DNA of 36,302 bases from an uncultured Ruminococcus sp. (GTDB lineage Bacteria; Bacillota; Clostridia; Oscillospirales; Acutalibacteraceae). The notes beneath the pieces are model-generated. The model searched no databases, was not told the origin of the DNA, and worked only from the letters and a program-made list of their open reading frames with translations. A program made the position numbers and the translations under genes. The stretch covers positions 1 to 36,302 of the forward strand of contig CAJOFK010000008.1 of assembly GCA_905234015.1 (NCBI GenBank). Reading direction: 5' to 3'. Below, in pieces: positions 25,393 to 34,315 of the stretch. The first letter of the stretch is position 1; each line of letters begins with the position of its first letter.

Positions 25393-26952
25393 ATGAGAAA
25401 TAAAGAAATCTTAGAAAACTCCGCCCCCGAAGCGTCAGTAAAGAAAAAGAATAAATTAGTCGCTTTCCTCACCTCGAGAAAAGCAAAACGAGGCTCGCTC
25501 TCGATTGTTATTACCGCGGTATTTATCTGTATTATTATACTTATAAACTTTATCACGGGACTTTTAGTAGAGCGCTTCCCGAGCTTACAGTTCGATATGA
25601 CCGCCTCTCAGACCTATCAGCTTCAGAACGATACCTCCGAGTATTTAAAGCAGCTTGATAAGGATATCACAATTTACGTCCTCGCTAAGGAGGAATCCTT
25701 TAAGGGAGGTATGAACGCTTACTCGGGCGCTCAGTACTTTGTGCAGGCAGATAAGCTTCTTAAAAAGATTGCCGCCGCAAGCGGTCACGTCAGCTTAAAG
25801 TTTGTTGACCTGTCCTCAAATCCGACATTCACAGGTAAGTATAAAAACATCGACTGGAACTCAGATAACACAAATAACCTTATTATTGTTGACGCAGGCG
25901 ATAATTACACAACTCTTTCGCTCAGTGACTGCTTCAGCTATGACGACGAAACCTACTCCTACTACGGCTACTACGCTTATACCGGAACTAAAATCGAGCA
26001 GGCTGTCGTAACCGGTATCCTTGAGGTTACGGTAAATGATAAAGTAGGCGTAGACATTATCACAGGCTCCGGCGAGGAGGAAAGCCTTTATTCCTCACTC
26101 TCCACTCTCTTAAAGCAGAACGCCTACGATATCAAGGAAATCAATCTCACTACTCAGAAGCTCCGCAAAAATTCAAAGATTGCCGTCTTGTTCGCTCCGA
26201 CCGTCGACCTCTCCGAGCAGGCTGTTAAAAAACTCTCCGACTGGCTCGACAACAACGGCGAAAAGGACAGAACCCTTATTTATATGCCGATGGATGTTGA
26301 AACCTCTACCCCGAACCTCGATGTTCTTTTAGAGGACTACGGAATGAAGGTTTCAAACGGTCTTACCTTCTGTTCGAGCGACGAGTATATGGTTCAGAGT
26401 CCGTATATGTTCCTTGCGGATTATAAGAGCTCCGATTATACCTCCTCGCTTAAAAATTCCGGCATCCCCGTAATCTCCTACAATTCAAGAAATATCACTA
26501 TCACGAATAAGGAAACCGCTCAGGCTCTGCTCGGAGTAGAATCCTCGGTAGGAGTAATCCCCTTCAGCGCCGATACAACCGATATGACTATCGACGACGC
26601 GATGGAAAAATACAGTAAAAAGAGCATTACCTTAGCGGCTATAGGAACTAAAACAAATTCCGAAAGCAAAAAATCAAACGTAGCCGTATTCGGCTCGCCC
26701 TATATGTTCTCGGGCAACTTCCTCTCCACCGCCTCCTATAACAACTCCAATTATATTGTCAACTTCTGCAATACCGTTACAGCGCGCGGAGATATGGGCA
26801 TTACCATCAATTCCGCTGCCCTCGACGACACCGAGCTGGGCGTTACAAGCGCCTCTACGGTAGCCGCGGTCGCTATTATCTTTATTGCGGTAGTTCCGTT
26901 AATCATTCTTATTATCGGTCTTGTAATGTATATCCGCAGGAGGAATAAGTAA
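25393..26952 (+). CDS. GldG-family extracytoplasmic ABC component
   Basis: A 519-residue protein with a short basic cytoplasmic N-terminus, one membrane helix at about residues 35-57 (SLSIVITAVFICIIILI), a large extracellular region and a second helix at the C-terminus (AIIFIAVVPLIILIIGLV) before RRRNK. The extracellular part has the GldG/PF09822 features: FDMTASQTYQLQNDTSEYL just after the helix, and LIYMPMDVETSTPNLDVLLEDYG in the middle, similar to a sugar-binding or GATase-like fold without a visible active site. The start is backed by GGAGG. It lies 12 bases after the permease and overlaps the DUF4340 gene by TAATG. Confidence 0.87.
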   Translation: MRNKEILENSAPEASVKKKNKLVAFLTSRKAKRGSLSIVITAVFICIIILINFITGLLVERFPSLQFDMTASQTYQLQNDTSEYLKQLDKDITIYVLAKEESFKGGMNAYSGAQYFVQADKLLKKIAAASGHVSLKFVDLSSNPTFTGKYKNIDWNSDNTNNLIIVDAGDNYTTLSLSDCFSYDDETYSYYGYYAYTGTKIEQAVVTGILEVTVNDKVGVDIITGSGEEESLYSSLSTLLKQNAYDIKEINLTTQKLRKNSKIAVLFAPTVDLSEQAVKKLSDWLDNNGEKDRTLIYMPMDVETSTPNLDVLLEDYGMKVSNGLTFCSSDEYMVQSPYMFLADYKSSDYTSSLKNSGIPVISYNSRNITITNKETAQALLGVESSVGVIPFSADTTDMTIDDAMEKYSKKSITLAAIGTKTNSESKKSNVAVFGSPYMFSGNFLSTASYNNSNYIVNFCNTVTARGDMGITINSAALDDTELGVTSASTVAAVAIIFIAVVPLIILIIGLVMYIRRRNK

Positions 26953-28640
26953 TGAGTGACGAAATAAAGAACAATGAGGTTTTAATCGAGGAGGATAAGG
27001 ATTACGACGAGCTTCTCGGAAAATTTGAAAACCCGAAAGAGAGCGCGTCCTCCTCAAAAAAGAAAAACAGCAATATTAAGGCGCTGATAATCTGCATAAT
27101 CGCGGTTGTTGTTCTCGTCGGTGCCGGCGCGCTGCTGATATTCGCCCCTAAGGGCGAGCCCGAGTCAAAATCCTCCGGCGGAGCGGCGCAGGTTAAAACC
27201 GAAATAGGAAAAGACAAGGTTCGTGAATTAAAGGTAAAAACCGACTCAAACGGTAAAATTACCCAAAACGGCAGCGGAGAGCTTGTCGGTAAGGTTCCCG
27301 CGGACGTAACCGAAATTAAAATAAAAAACAGTAAGGGCAGCTACACGCTCCTCTCCTATACTCCTAAAAAGAAAACGAAGGAGACCGACCCCGATACGGG
27401 TAAAACGAAGTATAAAACCGAAGAAACTCAGTATACCCTGAAGGGCTACGAAAACTTTAAGCTTCAGGACGGTATTCCCGATGAGGTGGCTAACTCCTGC
27501 TCAACAATGGAGTTCAAGTCGGTAATTTCCGAAAACGCAGGCTCAAACCTCTCCGACTTCGGACTTGATAAACCGAGAGCGGTCGCGACTGTAACCTTTG
27601 AGGACGGTACAAAAGCCATAATCAAGGTCGGCGCTGACGCCGCTCAGCAGCTCGGCACCTACGTTATGTACGGCTCGAATAAAACCGTGTATCTCTGCGC
27701 GAGCGAGCAGCCCTCAAAGCTGCTTTACGGAGTTACCGATTTTATCAGCAAGGAAATCAACAAGAGCATTTCCGACGAAGGCAGCGCCGAGTTCAGCAGG
27801 CTGACTCTTTCCGGAACTCATTTCAAAAACAATATCGTGCTTAAGCCGAACTCCGACACAAAGCACATCTCCAACACTCATATTATTACTTCTCCCTACA
27901 GCGATTTCGCCGACGATACCGAGGCAAGCCAGGTGCAGGGCGCAATCAGGGGACTTAACGCCGAAAGCGTTGCGGCGGTTAAGCCGAATTCCGGTACAAT
28001 TGCAAAATACGGTTTATCCAACCCCTACGCTAAGCTCGATGCGGTTTATTCGGACGCGACGGTAAGGCTTATCGCCTCAAAGCCCGACTCAAAGGGCAAT
28101 TGCTACCTTATGAAAACCGGCGGAAACGTCATTTATAAGATAGGCAGGGCGTCTATTCCGTGGATTGATACCACCGCGGAAAAGCTCCTTACGAAATATG
28201 TATTCAAGCCCGAGCTTTCAAGCCTTAAGCAGATGTCGGTAACATTATCGAAAAAGACCTACGATTTCGATATTAAGACAACCGTAACAACGTCCAAGGA
28301 CGAAAACGGCGAGGAAACCTCATCCTCCGACACAAGGACCAAGTATAACGGAAACGAAATCGAAGAAGGAAACTTCGAGACGTATTTCGGAAACGCAAAT
28401 CTTATTACCAAGGCGGACAACTCCTCCAAAAACGCGTCAGGCTCACCCGCGCTGACGATAAAGTATACTTACGAATCCGGCAGGAAACCCGATACGGTTT
28501 CATTCTATAAGAGCGGAACCAAGTATATTGCAGTTGTGAACTCGAAAACGGTAGGTACGGTAATTTCAACATACGTTGAAAAGCTGATTGACCAGACTCC
28601 CGAGGTCGCGCAGGATAAAGAAGTAAAAACCTTCTGGTAA
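26952..28640 (+). CDS. DUF4340-containing membrane-anchored protein
   Basis: A 562-residue protein with a 45-residue acidic and Lys-rich cytoplasmic start, one membrane helix (about 46-67, ALIICIIAVVVLVGAGALLI) and a large extracytoplasmic region. The segment FGLDKPRAVATVTFEDGT followed by VKVGADAAQQLGTYVM is the typical DUF4340 repeat; a second, more diverged copy begins at about residue 345 (YGLSNPYAKLDAVYSD). DUF4340 proteins almost always follow a GldG-like gene, as here, where the start overlaps its stop. This is the last gene of the operon; a strong terminator follows. Its molecular role is unknown. Confidence 0.88.
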   Translation: MSDEIKNNEVLIEEDKDYDELLGKFENPKESASSSKKKNSNIKALIICIIAVVVLVGAGALLIFAPKGEPESKSSGGAAQVKTEIGKDKVRELKVKTDSNGKITQNGSGELVGKVPADVTEIKIKNSKGSYTLLSYTPKKKTKETDPDTGKTKYKTEETQYTLKGYENFKLQDGIPDEVANSCSTMEFKSVISENAGSNLSDFGLDKPRAVATVTFEDGTKAIIKVGADAAQQLGTYVMYGSNKTVYLCASEQPSKLLYGVTDFISKEINKSISDEGSAEFSRLTLSGTHFKNNIVLKPNSDTKHISNTHIITSPYSDFADDTEASQVQGAIRGLNAESVAAVKPNSGTIAKYGLSNPYAKLDAVYSDATVRLIASKPDSKGNCYLMKTGGNVIYKIGRASIPWIDTTAEKLLTKYVFKPELSSLKQMSVTLSKKTYDFDIKTTVTTSKDENGEETSSSDTRTKYNGNEIEEGNFETYFGNANLITKADNSSKNASGSPALTIKYTYESGRKPDTVSFYKSGTKYIAVVNSKTVGTVISTYVEKLIDQTPEVAQDKEVKTFW

Positions 28641-28646
28641 AAATAC

Positions 28647-28686
28647 GATACGGGCTGTGGTTTTCGCGGCCTGTATCTTTTTCTTT
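28647..28686 (+). terminator. Terminator of the Gld-type ABC operon
   Basis: GATACGGGCTGTG pairs with CGCGGCCTGTATC, with several G-U pairs, around a TTTT-rich loop and is followed by TTTTTCTTTTT. Confidence 0.85.
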
Positions 28687-28702
28687 TTATCTTGAAATAC
28701 GG

Positions 28703-28731
28703 TTGACAATTTTGTATAATTTTGATAAAAT
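28703..28731 (+). promoter_or_regulatory. Promoter of the 188-aa membrane protein gene
   Basis: TTGACA, a 17-base spacer and TAAAAT, the same boxes and spacing as the valS promoter. The nearer TATAAT at 28715 is too close to the -35 to be the -10. Confidence 0.78.
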
Positions 28732-28767
28732 GTTTTTCAGAAAATTATGCAACTTGAGGTGAAATAA

Positions 28768-29334
28768 ATGGCACACGAGTCAGAGCACAGACACCATTTT
28801 AAAAACAGGAAAGAAAAAATCGGCTGGTATCTTGACGAGATAGATTGCTACAAGGAGGATATGGGTAAGTGGTATACTCTTTTTATCCGTATAATTCTTC
28901 CGTTTTTACTCTTTATTATCCCGATTAATAAGATTTCCTTCAGGGGCTTTGAGCTTATCCGTACAAAATACCTGCTCGGCGTTCTTCCCGAACCGAACAG
29001 CACTATCCCGATTATTATATGGTTAATCGGAGCTATTGTTTTTCTCGCTATTCTCATCTTCCTGCCGAGGTTCGCTACGTTCTGCGAATTCGCTATGGCG
29101 GGTGTGTTCTACTATATGGCGTTAACCATTACATATATTCAGAAGATTGACGGAAAATGGGTTGAGAGAGCTTTTATTACAAACGGTCTCGGCTATTTTA
29201 TAGTATTCGCCCTGGGAACCTTTATGCTGATGAAGCTGATTTTCCTCGTACTGGAAATTATGTATATGATTGTTTTCCACGGCGAGAAAGAGCCTAAGGC
29301 TTATAAAGACGACCAAAACGAGATTGTTTTTTAA
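28768..29334 (+). CDS. Four-helix membrane protein, function unknown
   Basis: A 188-residue protein with a His- and Lys-rich cytoplasmic start (MAHESEHRHHFKNRKEK) and four hydrophobic segments: WYTLFIRIILPFLLFIIPI, IPIIIWLIGAIVFLAILIF, FAMAGVFYYMALTITYI and FIVFALGTFMLMKLIFLVL, ending in a charged tail. I do not recognise a family. It has its own strong promoter and GAGGTGA ribosome site, and lies between the Gld-type operon terminator and the rimP promoter, so it is a single-gene unit. Confidence 0.75.
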   Translation: MAHESEHRHHFKNRKEKIGWYLDEIDCYKEDMGKWYTLFIRIILPFLLFIIPINKISFRGFELIRTKYLLGVLPEPNSTIPIIIWLIGAIVFLAILIFLPRFATFCEFAMAGVFYYMALTITYIQKIDGKWVERAFITNGLGYFIVFALGTFMLMKLIFLVLEIMYMIVFHGEKEPKAYKDDQNEIVF

Positions 29335-29341
29335 AAAACAC

Positions 29342-29370
29342 TTGCATTTACCTGAAAAAGGTGCTATAAT
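29342..29370 (+). promoter_or_regulatory. Promoter of the rimP-nusA-infB operon
   Basis: TTGCAT, a 17-base spacer and TATAAT, about 130 bases before rimP, leaving a leader of about 125 nt. Confidence 0.78.
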
Positions 29371-29395
29371 TCTATTGTTGAATATTGAAAGTATG

Positions 29396-29478
29396 AAGGA
29401 GTGAGCGAACAGCTTGCTCCTTTCTGTTTAAAGAAAAGCCGAGGAGCGCAGCCTTTAATTAGCGACCCTCCGCTTTTT
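29396..29478 (+). promoter_or_regulatory. Structured rimP leader (candidate attenuator)
   Basis: Stem 1: AAGGAGTGAGC with GCTTGCTCCTT, 11 bp with tandem U-G pairs, loop GAACA. Stem 2: AAAAGC-C-GAGG (29434-29444) with CCTC-C-GCTTTT (29467-29477), ending in T5 like an intrinsic terminator. GCTCC of stem 1 could instead pair with GGAGC in the stem 2 arm, giving two exclusive folds. No known riboswitch class is recognised. Confidence 0.55.
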
Positions 29479-29501
29479 AACTGATAGAATAAGGAGTATT
29501 T

Positions 29502-29972
29502 ATGGCTAAACAAAATACCGTTTCCCGCGTACGGGAAATCGCCGAACCGATAGCCGCCGAACTCGGGCTTGAGCTGTGGGACGTGCGATACGTTAAAGAA
29601 GGCGCTAACTATTATCTCCGTATCTTTATCGATAAGGACGGCGGAGTTGATATAAACGACTGTGAGAAGATGTCGAGAGCTATCGATAAGCCCCTCGACG
29701 ACGCGGACCCTATTCAGGACGCGTATACCCTCGAGGTCTGTTCACCCGGACTCGAGAGGGAGCTTATAAGAAAAGAACATTTTTCGCGCTTTATCGGCGC
29801 CGATATTATGGTAAAAATGATTCGCCCGATTGAGGGTATCGGTAAGGAGTTTAAGGGCGTTCTTACCGCCTTCAGCGACGGCGAAGTTACAATAACCGAC
29901 CACAGCGGTGAGAACGAGATAACAATTTCTCAAAAGGACGCCGCGTGGATTAAGCTTGATGATTTTGACTGA
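29502..29972 (+). CDS. rimP: Ribosome maturation factor RimP
   Basis: Assists late maturation of the 30S subunit. A 156-residue protein with the family landmarks LGLELWDVRYVKEGANYYLRIF and IDKDGGVDINDCEKMSRAID near the N-terminus, SPGLERELIRKEHFSRFIG at about residue 85, and an SH3-like C-terminal barrel. AAGGAG lies before the ATG. First gene of the conserved operon; nusA follows 20 bases on. Confidence 0.96.
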   Translation: MAKQNTVSRVREIAEPIAAELGLELWDVRYVKEGANYYLRIFIDKDGGVDINDCEKMSRAIDKPLDDADPIQDAYTLEVCSPGLERELIRKEHFSRFIGADIMVKMIRPIEGIGKEFKGVLTAFSDGEVTITDHSGENEITISQKDAAWIKLDDFD

Positions 29973-29992
29973 AAGAAAGGAATGGTAGGAAA

Positions 29993-31078
29993 ATGAACAA
30001 CAAGGAATTATTCGCGTCTCTTCAGCTGCTCGAAAAGGAAAAGGGAATCCCTATGGATTATATGCTCGAGCAAATCGAAAGAGCTATCAAGGTTGCGTGT
30101 AAGAACTCTTACGGCGGCAACGAAAACGTAGTATTTAAAATTAACCCCGAGAAAAACACCTTCGACGTAAAGCTCACTAAGACTGTTGTCGAGGAGGTTG
30201 AGGATCCGAACTTCGAGATTTCGCTCGAGGAGGTTCGTAAGAAAAGAAAGAAAATCGAGGTCGGCGACGAGTATGATGTTCCGCTCGACCCGAAACAGCT
30301 CGGCCGTATCGCCGTTCAGACCGCGCGAAGCGTTATCCGTCAGGGTATCCGCGACGGTGAGAAGGGTCAGATGCTCCGCGAGTTCAAGAGCCGCTTAGGC
30401 GAGCTTGTTACCGCGGTTGTAGAGCGTGTTGACCCCGTTAACGGTATGGCGACTATTCGCATAGGCAAGGCAGTTGCCACTCTTCCCAAGAGCGAGCAGG
30501 TCGGCGACCGCGTTTTAAAGGACGGCGACAGCATTAAGGTTCTCGTAGCCGATATCAAGGACAACGAAAGAGGTCCTAGAGCTATGATAAGCCGTACTAA
30601 CCCCGAGCTCGTTAAGCGTCTTTTCGAGCAGGAGGTTCCCGAGATTTACGACGGCGTAGTTGAAATCAAGGCTATCGCCCGTGAGGCGGGAAGCCGTACT
30701 AAAATGGCGGTTATCTCTAACGACGAGAACATCGACGCTATCGGCTCCTGTATCGGTACACGCGGCGACCGTGTAAACGAGATTGTTGAGGAGCTCGGCG
30801 GAGAGAAAATCGATATTATCGAGTACAGCGACGAGCCCGAAAAGTACATCGCGGCGGCTTTATCCCCCGCTACCGTACTTAAGGTTGATATAATTGACGA
30901 AAGCGCAAAGAGCTGCAAGGTAACAGTTCCCGACGGTCAGCTTTCACTCGCTATCGGCAACAAGGGTCAGAACGCCCGTCTCGCAGCCCGCTTAACAGGC
31001 TGGAAAATCGACATCCGTCCCGAATCCGGCTTCTACGGCGAGGACGAGGAAGAAGAAGAAACAGAAACCGAGGAATAA
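29993..31078 (+). CDS. nusA: Transcription termination/antitermination factor NusA
   Basis: Binds RNA polymerase and RNA to tune pausing, termination and antitermination. The 361 residues show the N-terminal polymerase-binding domain (1-125, with YGGNENVVFKINPEKNTF), an S1 domain (about 133-200, ELVTAVVERVDPVNGMATIR), KH1 with the IGTRGDR loop and KH2 with SLAIGNKGQNARLAARL, then a short acidic tail (EDEEEEETETEE). The C-terminal repeats of the E. coli protein are absent, as usual in Firmicutes. Its last codons contain GAGGA, which serves as the ribosome site for rnpM. Confidence 0.97.
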   Translation: MNNKELFASLQLLEKEKGIPMDYMLEQIERAIKVACKNSYGGNENVVFKINPEKNTFDVKLTKTVVEEVEDPNFEISLEEVRKKRKKIEVGDEYDVPLDPKQLGRIAVQTARSVIRQGIRDGEKGQMLREFKSRLGELVTAVVERVDPVNGMATIRIGKAVATLPKSEQVGDRVLKDGDSIKVLVADIKDNERGPRAMISRTNPELVKRLFEQEVPEIYDGVVEIKAIAREAGSRTKMAVISNDENIDAIGSCIGTRGDRVNEIVEELGGEKIDIIEYSDEPEKYIAAALSPATVLKVDIIDESAKSCKVTVPDGQLSLAIGNKGQNARLAARLTGWKIDIRPESGFYGEDEEEEETETEE

Positions 31079-31080
31079 TT

Positions 31081-31383
31081 TTGAAGCAGAAGAAAATACC
31101 GATGCGTAAGTGCGTAGGCTGCGGCGAGATGAAGCCGAAGCCGGAGCTCGTAAGGGTTGTTAGGGCTCCCGACCTCAAATCAGAAAACGGCGAAATAACC
31201 GAAAAGGGAGAAATCAGCCTTGACTTAACCGGTAAAAAACCGGGACGCGGCGCTTATGTATGCAAAAATACCGAATGTCTTGAAAAGGCGATTAAGGCTA
31301 AACGCTTTGAGCGTACCTTTAAGGGACAGCTTCCCGGTGAACTTTTTGACGGAATTAAAGAGGAGCTGAAAAGCTTTGAATGA
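31081..31383 (+). CDS. rnpM: RnpM (YlxR, DUF448) RNA-binding protein
   Basis: A 100-residue protein with the YlxR signature MRKCVGCGEMKPKPELVRVV and KKPGRGAYVCKNTECLEKAI, ending in KRFERTFKG. In Bacillus it binds RNase P RNA and was renamed RnpM. It starts with TTG two bases after the nusA stop; GAGG in the nusA tail is about seven bases upstream, and no other start fits as well (the internal ATG would remove residues before the CxxC). It overlaps ylxQ by 8 bases. Confidence 0.93.
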   Translation: MKQKKIPMRKCVGCGEMKPKPELVRVVRAPDLKSENGEITEKGEISLDLTGKKPGRGAYVCKNTECLEKAIKAKRFERTFKGQLPGELFDGIKEELKSFE

Positions 31384-31705
31384 TAAAATACTGAACCTGC
31401 TCGGCATTTGCCGGAGAGCAGGAAAGCTCACTATCGGCAACGACGCCGTGACTGACGATGCGGTAAACGGAAAAGCCTCTCTTGTATTAGTAGCTTGCGA
31501 CGTATCGCAAAACACCGCGAAAAAGCTTAAAAACACCTGCGCCCGCTGCGGCACGCAGGTTTTAAAGCTCAACCGCACCCGCGACGAGCTGTCCGCTGCA
31601 ATCGGCAAATTTTGCGCGGTAGCCGCGGTATGCGATAAAGGCTTTGCGAAAAGACTTTGCGAGCTTATTTCAGAAGAAAATTCACCCGAAGATATAACGG
31701 TATAA
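31376..31705 (+). CDS. ylxQ: L7Ae-family ribosomal/RNA-binding protein YlxQ
   Basis: A 109-residue L7Ae/L30e-fold protein that binds kink-turn RNA. Landmarks are LLGICRRAGKLTIGNDAV, then ASLVLVACDVSQNTAKK, and CAVAAVCDKGFAKRL near the end. It starts with TTG inside the end of rnpM, ten bases after GAGGAG; the ATG four bases later is in another frame and closes at once. Two consecutive genes with TTG starts and this overlap suggest translational coupling and low, matched output. A 42-base gap with AGGAGG leads to infB. Confidence 0.92.
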   Translation: MNDKILNLLGICRRAGKLTIGNDAVTDDAVNGKASLVLVACDVSQNTAKKLKNTCARCGTQVLKLNRTRDELSAAIGKFCAVAAVCDKGFAKRLCELISEENSPEDITV

Positions 31706-31747
31706 ACTATAGTGATTGAAAATATGGAAATCAGGAGGTAACTGTCT

Positions 31748-34123
31748 ATGATAAAATATAAGGTTAAAGAAGTTGCGGACGATTTTAACGTAAAAAGTAA
31801 GGTAATTACGGAACTCCTTTCCAAGCATTGCGGAGTAAACAAAAAGTCTATGACCTCCCTTGAGACTGAGGAGCTTAACGTTATTTTCGACGTTATGACG
31901 AGCGAAAACGCGCTTAAGGATTTTTCGGCGTATTTCGCAGTCCGCGATAAGGCGGTTGAGGAATATGAGAAGCAGGCCGCTCAGGAAGTAAAGGAAATCA
32001 AAGAGGAAAAGCCTAAGCGTAAGGAAATTCCTGTTGAGAAAAAGGAAACCAAGCCCTCTAAGAAACCGGGCGAAAAGGCTAAGAACGTTAAAGGCAAACC
32101 CGAAAAGGTCGAGGTTGTCAATACTATTGAGGAGGAAAGGTCCGATAACCGTTCCAACAGACGCGTTATCGATACCCGCCAGTCCAACGTCGACGTAGAA
32201 AGATATAACCAGAAATACGACGATATGGCGAACGAAAAGCTCCGCCGTAATCAGGATACAAGCAAAAAACAGAAATTCACAAACCGCGCCCGCAAGCAGC
32301 GCCAGCGCCGCGGCGGCAAGCGCGAGACCGAGGCTCAGAGACTCGCACGTATCGAGAAGCAGCGTAAGGAACGTCCTATCACCATTACCATCCCGGACGA
32401 AATCGTTGTTTCCGAGCTCGCTTCACGCCTTAAGGCGACTGTTGCCGAGGTAGTTAAAAAGGCTTTCCTGATGGGCTCTATGATTACTGCCAACGATACT
32501 GTTGACTACGATACAGCCGAGCTCATCGCTATGGAATTTAACGCCAAGGTTGAAAAAGAGGTAGTAGTTACTATCGAGGAGAGAATTATCGACGACAGCG
32601 AGGACGACGATACCAACCTCGAGCCCAGAGCTCCGATTGTTGTTGTTATGGGTCACGTTGACCACGGTAAGACCTCTATCCTCGACGCTATCCGCCACGC
32701 CAATGTTACCGAAGGCGAGGCAGGCGGTATCACTCAGCATATCGGCGCATACAGAACTATCGTAAACGACCAGCCGATTACCTTCCTCGATACCCCGGGA
32801 CACGAAGCGTTTACCACAATGAGAGCGCGAGGCGCTCAGGCTACGGATATCGCTATCCTCGTTGTAGCCGCGGACGACGGTATTATGCCCCAGACGGTTG
32901 AAGCTATCAACCACGCTAAAGCGGCAGGCGTTACCGTAATTGTCGCTATTAATAAAATGGATAAACCCGGCGCAAACGCCGACCAGGTTAAGCAGCAGCT
33001 CACAGAATATGAGCTTATTCCCGAGGAATGGGGCGGAGATGTTATCTGCGTACCTGTTTCCGCTAAGACTAAGGAAGGCCTTGACGACCTTCTCGAAAGC
33101 GTACTGCTCGTAGCCGAGATGAAGGAGCTTAAGGCTAATCCCGACAGAGCGGCTAAGGGTATCGTAATTGAGGCTCGTCTTGATAAGGGCAGAGGTCCTA
33201 TCGCAACCGTACTCGTTCAGAACGGTACTCTCAATGCAGGAGATACCGTAGTTGCCGGCACCTGCTTAGGAAGAGTCCGGGCTATGACCAATGATAAGGG
33301 CGAAAAGGTTGAAAGCGCAGGCCCGTCCGTACCCGTAGAGATTATCGGTCTCGACGAGGTTCCCGTAGGCGGAGATATATTCAACACAGTTACAAACGAG
33401 CACCTTGCTCGCCAGCTCGTTCAGCAGCGTAAGGATGAGCGTAAGGAGGAAATCTTCAACGCTCAGACCAAGGTTACTCTCGATAACCTCTTTGACCAGA
33501 TGAAGCAGGGCGAGATGAAGGAGCTGAAGATTATCGTTAAGGCTGACGTTCAGGGCTCGGTTGAGGCAGTTCGCCAGAGTCTCGAGAAGCTCACTAACGA
33601 GGAAGTTCGTGTTAACGTAATTCACGGCGCGGTAGGCGCGGTTAACGAGAGCGACGTTATGCTCGCGAACGCCTCCAACGCTATTATCGTAGGCTTTAAC
33701 GTACGTCCCGATTCAAACGCTCAGAGCAGCGCAGAGCGCGACGGCGTAGATATGCGTATGTACCGCGTAATCTACGACTGCATCGAGGAAATCGAGAGCG
33801 CTATGAAGGGTATGCTCGCGCCTAAGACGAGAGAGGTTGAGCTCGGTACCGCCGAGGTCCGCAACGTTATCAAGATTAAGAGCGTCGGCACAATCGCAGG
33901 CTCCTACGTTAAGAAGGGTAAGATTAAGCGCGACGGTTTGGTTCGAGTTGTCCGCGACGGTATTATTATTGCCGACGACAATATCGCTTCGCTCCAGCGC
34001 TTTAAGGACTCCGTTAAGGAAGTTGCCGAGGGCTACGAGTGCGGTATCTGCCTTGAAAAATTCAGCGACCTTAAGGAAGGCGACGTTTTCGAGGTTTACG
34101 AGATAGAGGAATACAGGGACTAA
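31748..34123 (+). CDS. infB: Translation initiation factor IF-2
   Basis: GTPase that brings initiator tRNA to the 30S subunit and promotes subunit joining. The protein has 791 residues. The N-terminal IF2_N motif [19 protein letters not shown] is followed by a long Lys/Glu/Arg-rich linker (about 75-215) and a second N-domain. The G domain has GHVDHGKTS (about 301), DTPGHEAF and NKMD. The C-terminal IF2-specific domains contain [17 protein letters not shown] and [12 protein letters not shown], and end with FEVYEIEE. Full length, with an AGGAGG ribosome site. The gap after it is unusually long for this operon (192 bases). Confidence 0.98.
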   Translation: MIKYKVKEVADDFNVKSKVITELLSKHCGVNKKSMTSLETEELNVIFDVMTSENALKDFSAYFAVRDKAVEEYEKQAAQEVKEIKEEKPKRKEIPVEKKETKPSKKPGEKAKNVKGKPEKVEVVNTIEEERSDNRSNRRVIDTRQSNVDVERYNQKYDDMANEKLRRNQDTSKKQKFTNRARKQRQRRGGKRETEAQRLARIEKQRKERPITITIPDEIVVSELASRLKATVAEVVKKAFLMGSMITANDTVDYDTAELIAMEFNAKVEKEVVVTIEERIIDDSEDDDTNLEPRAPIVVVMGHVDHGKTSILDAIRHANVTEGEAGGITQHIGAYRTIVNDQPITFLDTPGHEAFTTMRARGAQATDIAILVVAADDGIMPQTVEAINHAKAAGVTVIVAINKMDKPGANADQVKQQLTEYELIPEEWGGDVICVPVSAKTKEGLDDLLESVLLVAEMKELKANPDRAAKGIVIEARLDKGRGPIATVLVQNGTLNAGDTVVAGTCLGRVRAMTNDKGEKVESAGPSVPVEIIGLDEVPVGGDIFNTVTNEHLARQLVQQRKDERKEEIFNAQTKVTLDNLFDQMKQGEMKELKIIVKADVQGSVEAVRQSLEKLTNEEVRVNVIHGAVGAVNESDVMLANASNAIIVGFNVRPDSNAQSSAERDGVDMRMYRVIYDCIEEIESAMKGMLAPKTREVELGTAEVRNVIKIKSVGTIAGSYVKKGKIKRDGLVRVVRDGIIIADDNIASLQRFKDSVKEVAEGYECGICLEKFSDLKEGDVFEVYEIEEYRD

Positions 34124-34315
34124 CCCGGAGCCCGCGAGCCGATTCCGCCTTGCACTAAACGTTCGGAGGATATGACAATTCAGAAAGGAACGTCCACGTT
34201 TATAGTCTACAGCAGAACCTGTCCTCCCTATCCAAAACCTGACATTGACTGAAAGGTACGGGAGATATGGTCTTAAAAGAGGGACTGCACAGTTTGACGT
34301 GGACACATAAAAATA
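34124..34315 (+). other. Structured spacer between infB and rbfA, no Shine-Dalgarno near rbfA
   Basis: In an otherwise overlapping operon this gap is 192 bases. GTCCACGT (34192-34199) and ACGTGGAC (34297-34304) are exact inverted copies. ACGTTC (34159) and GAACGT (34188) form another stem, and CTCCC/GGGAG a third. A degenerate repeat is visible: AAACGTTCGGAGGATATGA (34157) against AAAGGTACGGGAGATATGG (34252). Two mini-ORFs (34172-34252, 26 codons; 34267-34326, 19 codons) start right after these GGAG motifs. No ribosome site lies 5-12 bases before rbfA; AAAGGA lies just outside the 5' arm of the outer stem. Confidence 0.5.

Noticed and set aside
31225-31842. Minus-strand ORF of 205 aa
   Set aside because: Antisense to rnpM, ylxQ and infB, all clearly conserved genes; no start signal.
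32423-32914. Minus-strand ORF of 163 aa
   Set aside because: Antisense shadow of the infB G domain.
34271-34292. SAM-I riboswitch-like stretch (CTTAAAAGAGGGACTG)
   Set aside because: Only loosely similar to the S-box 5' motif; the remaining helices and the GATGAA region are absent.
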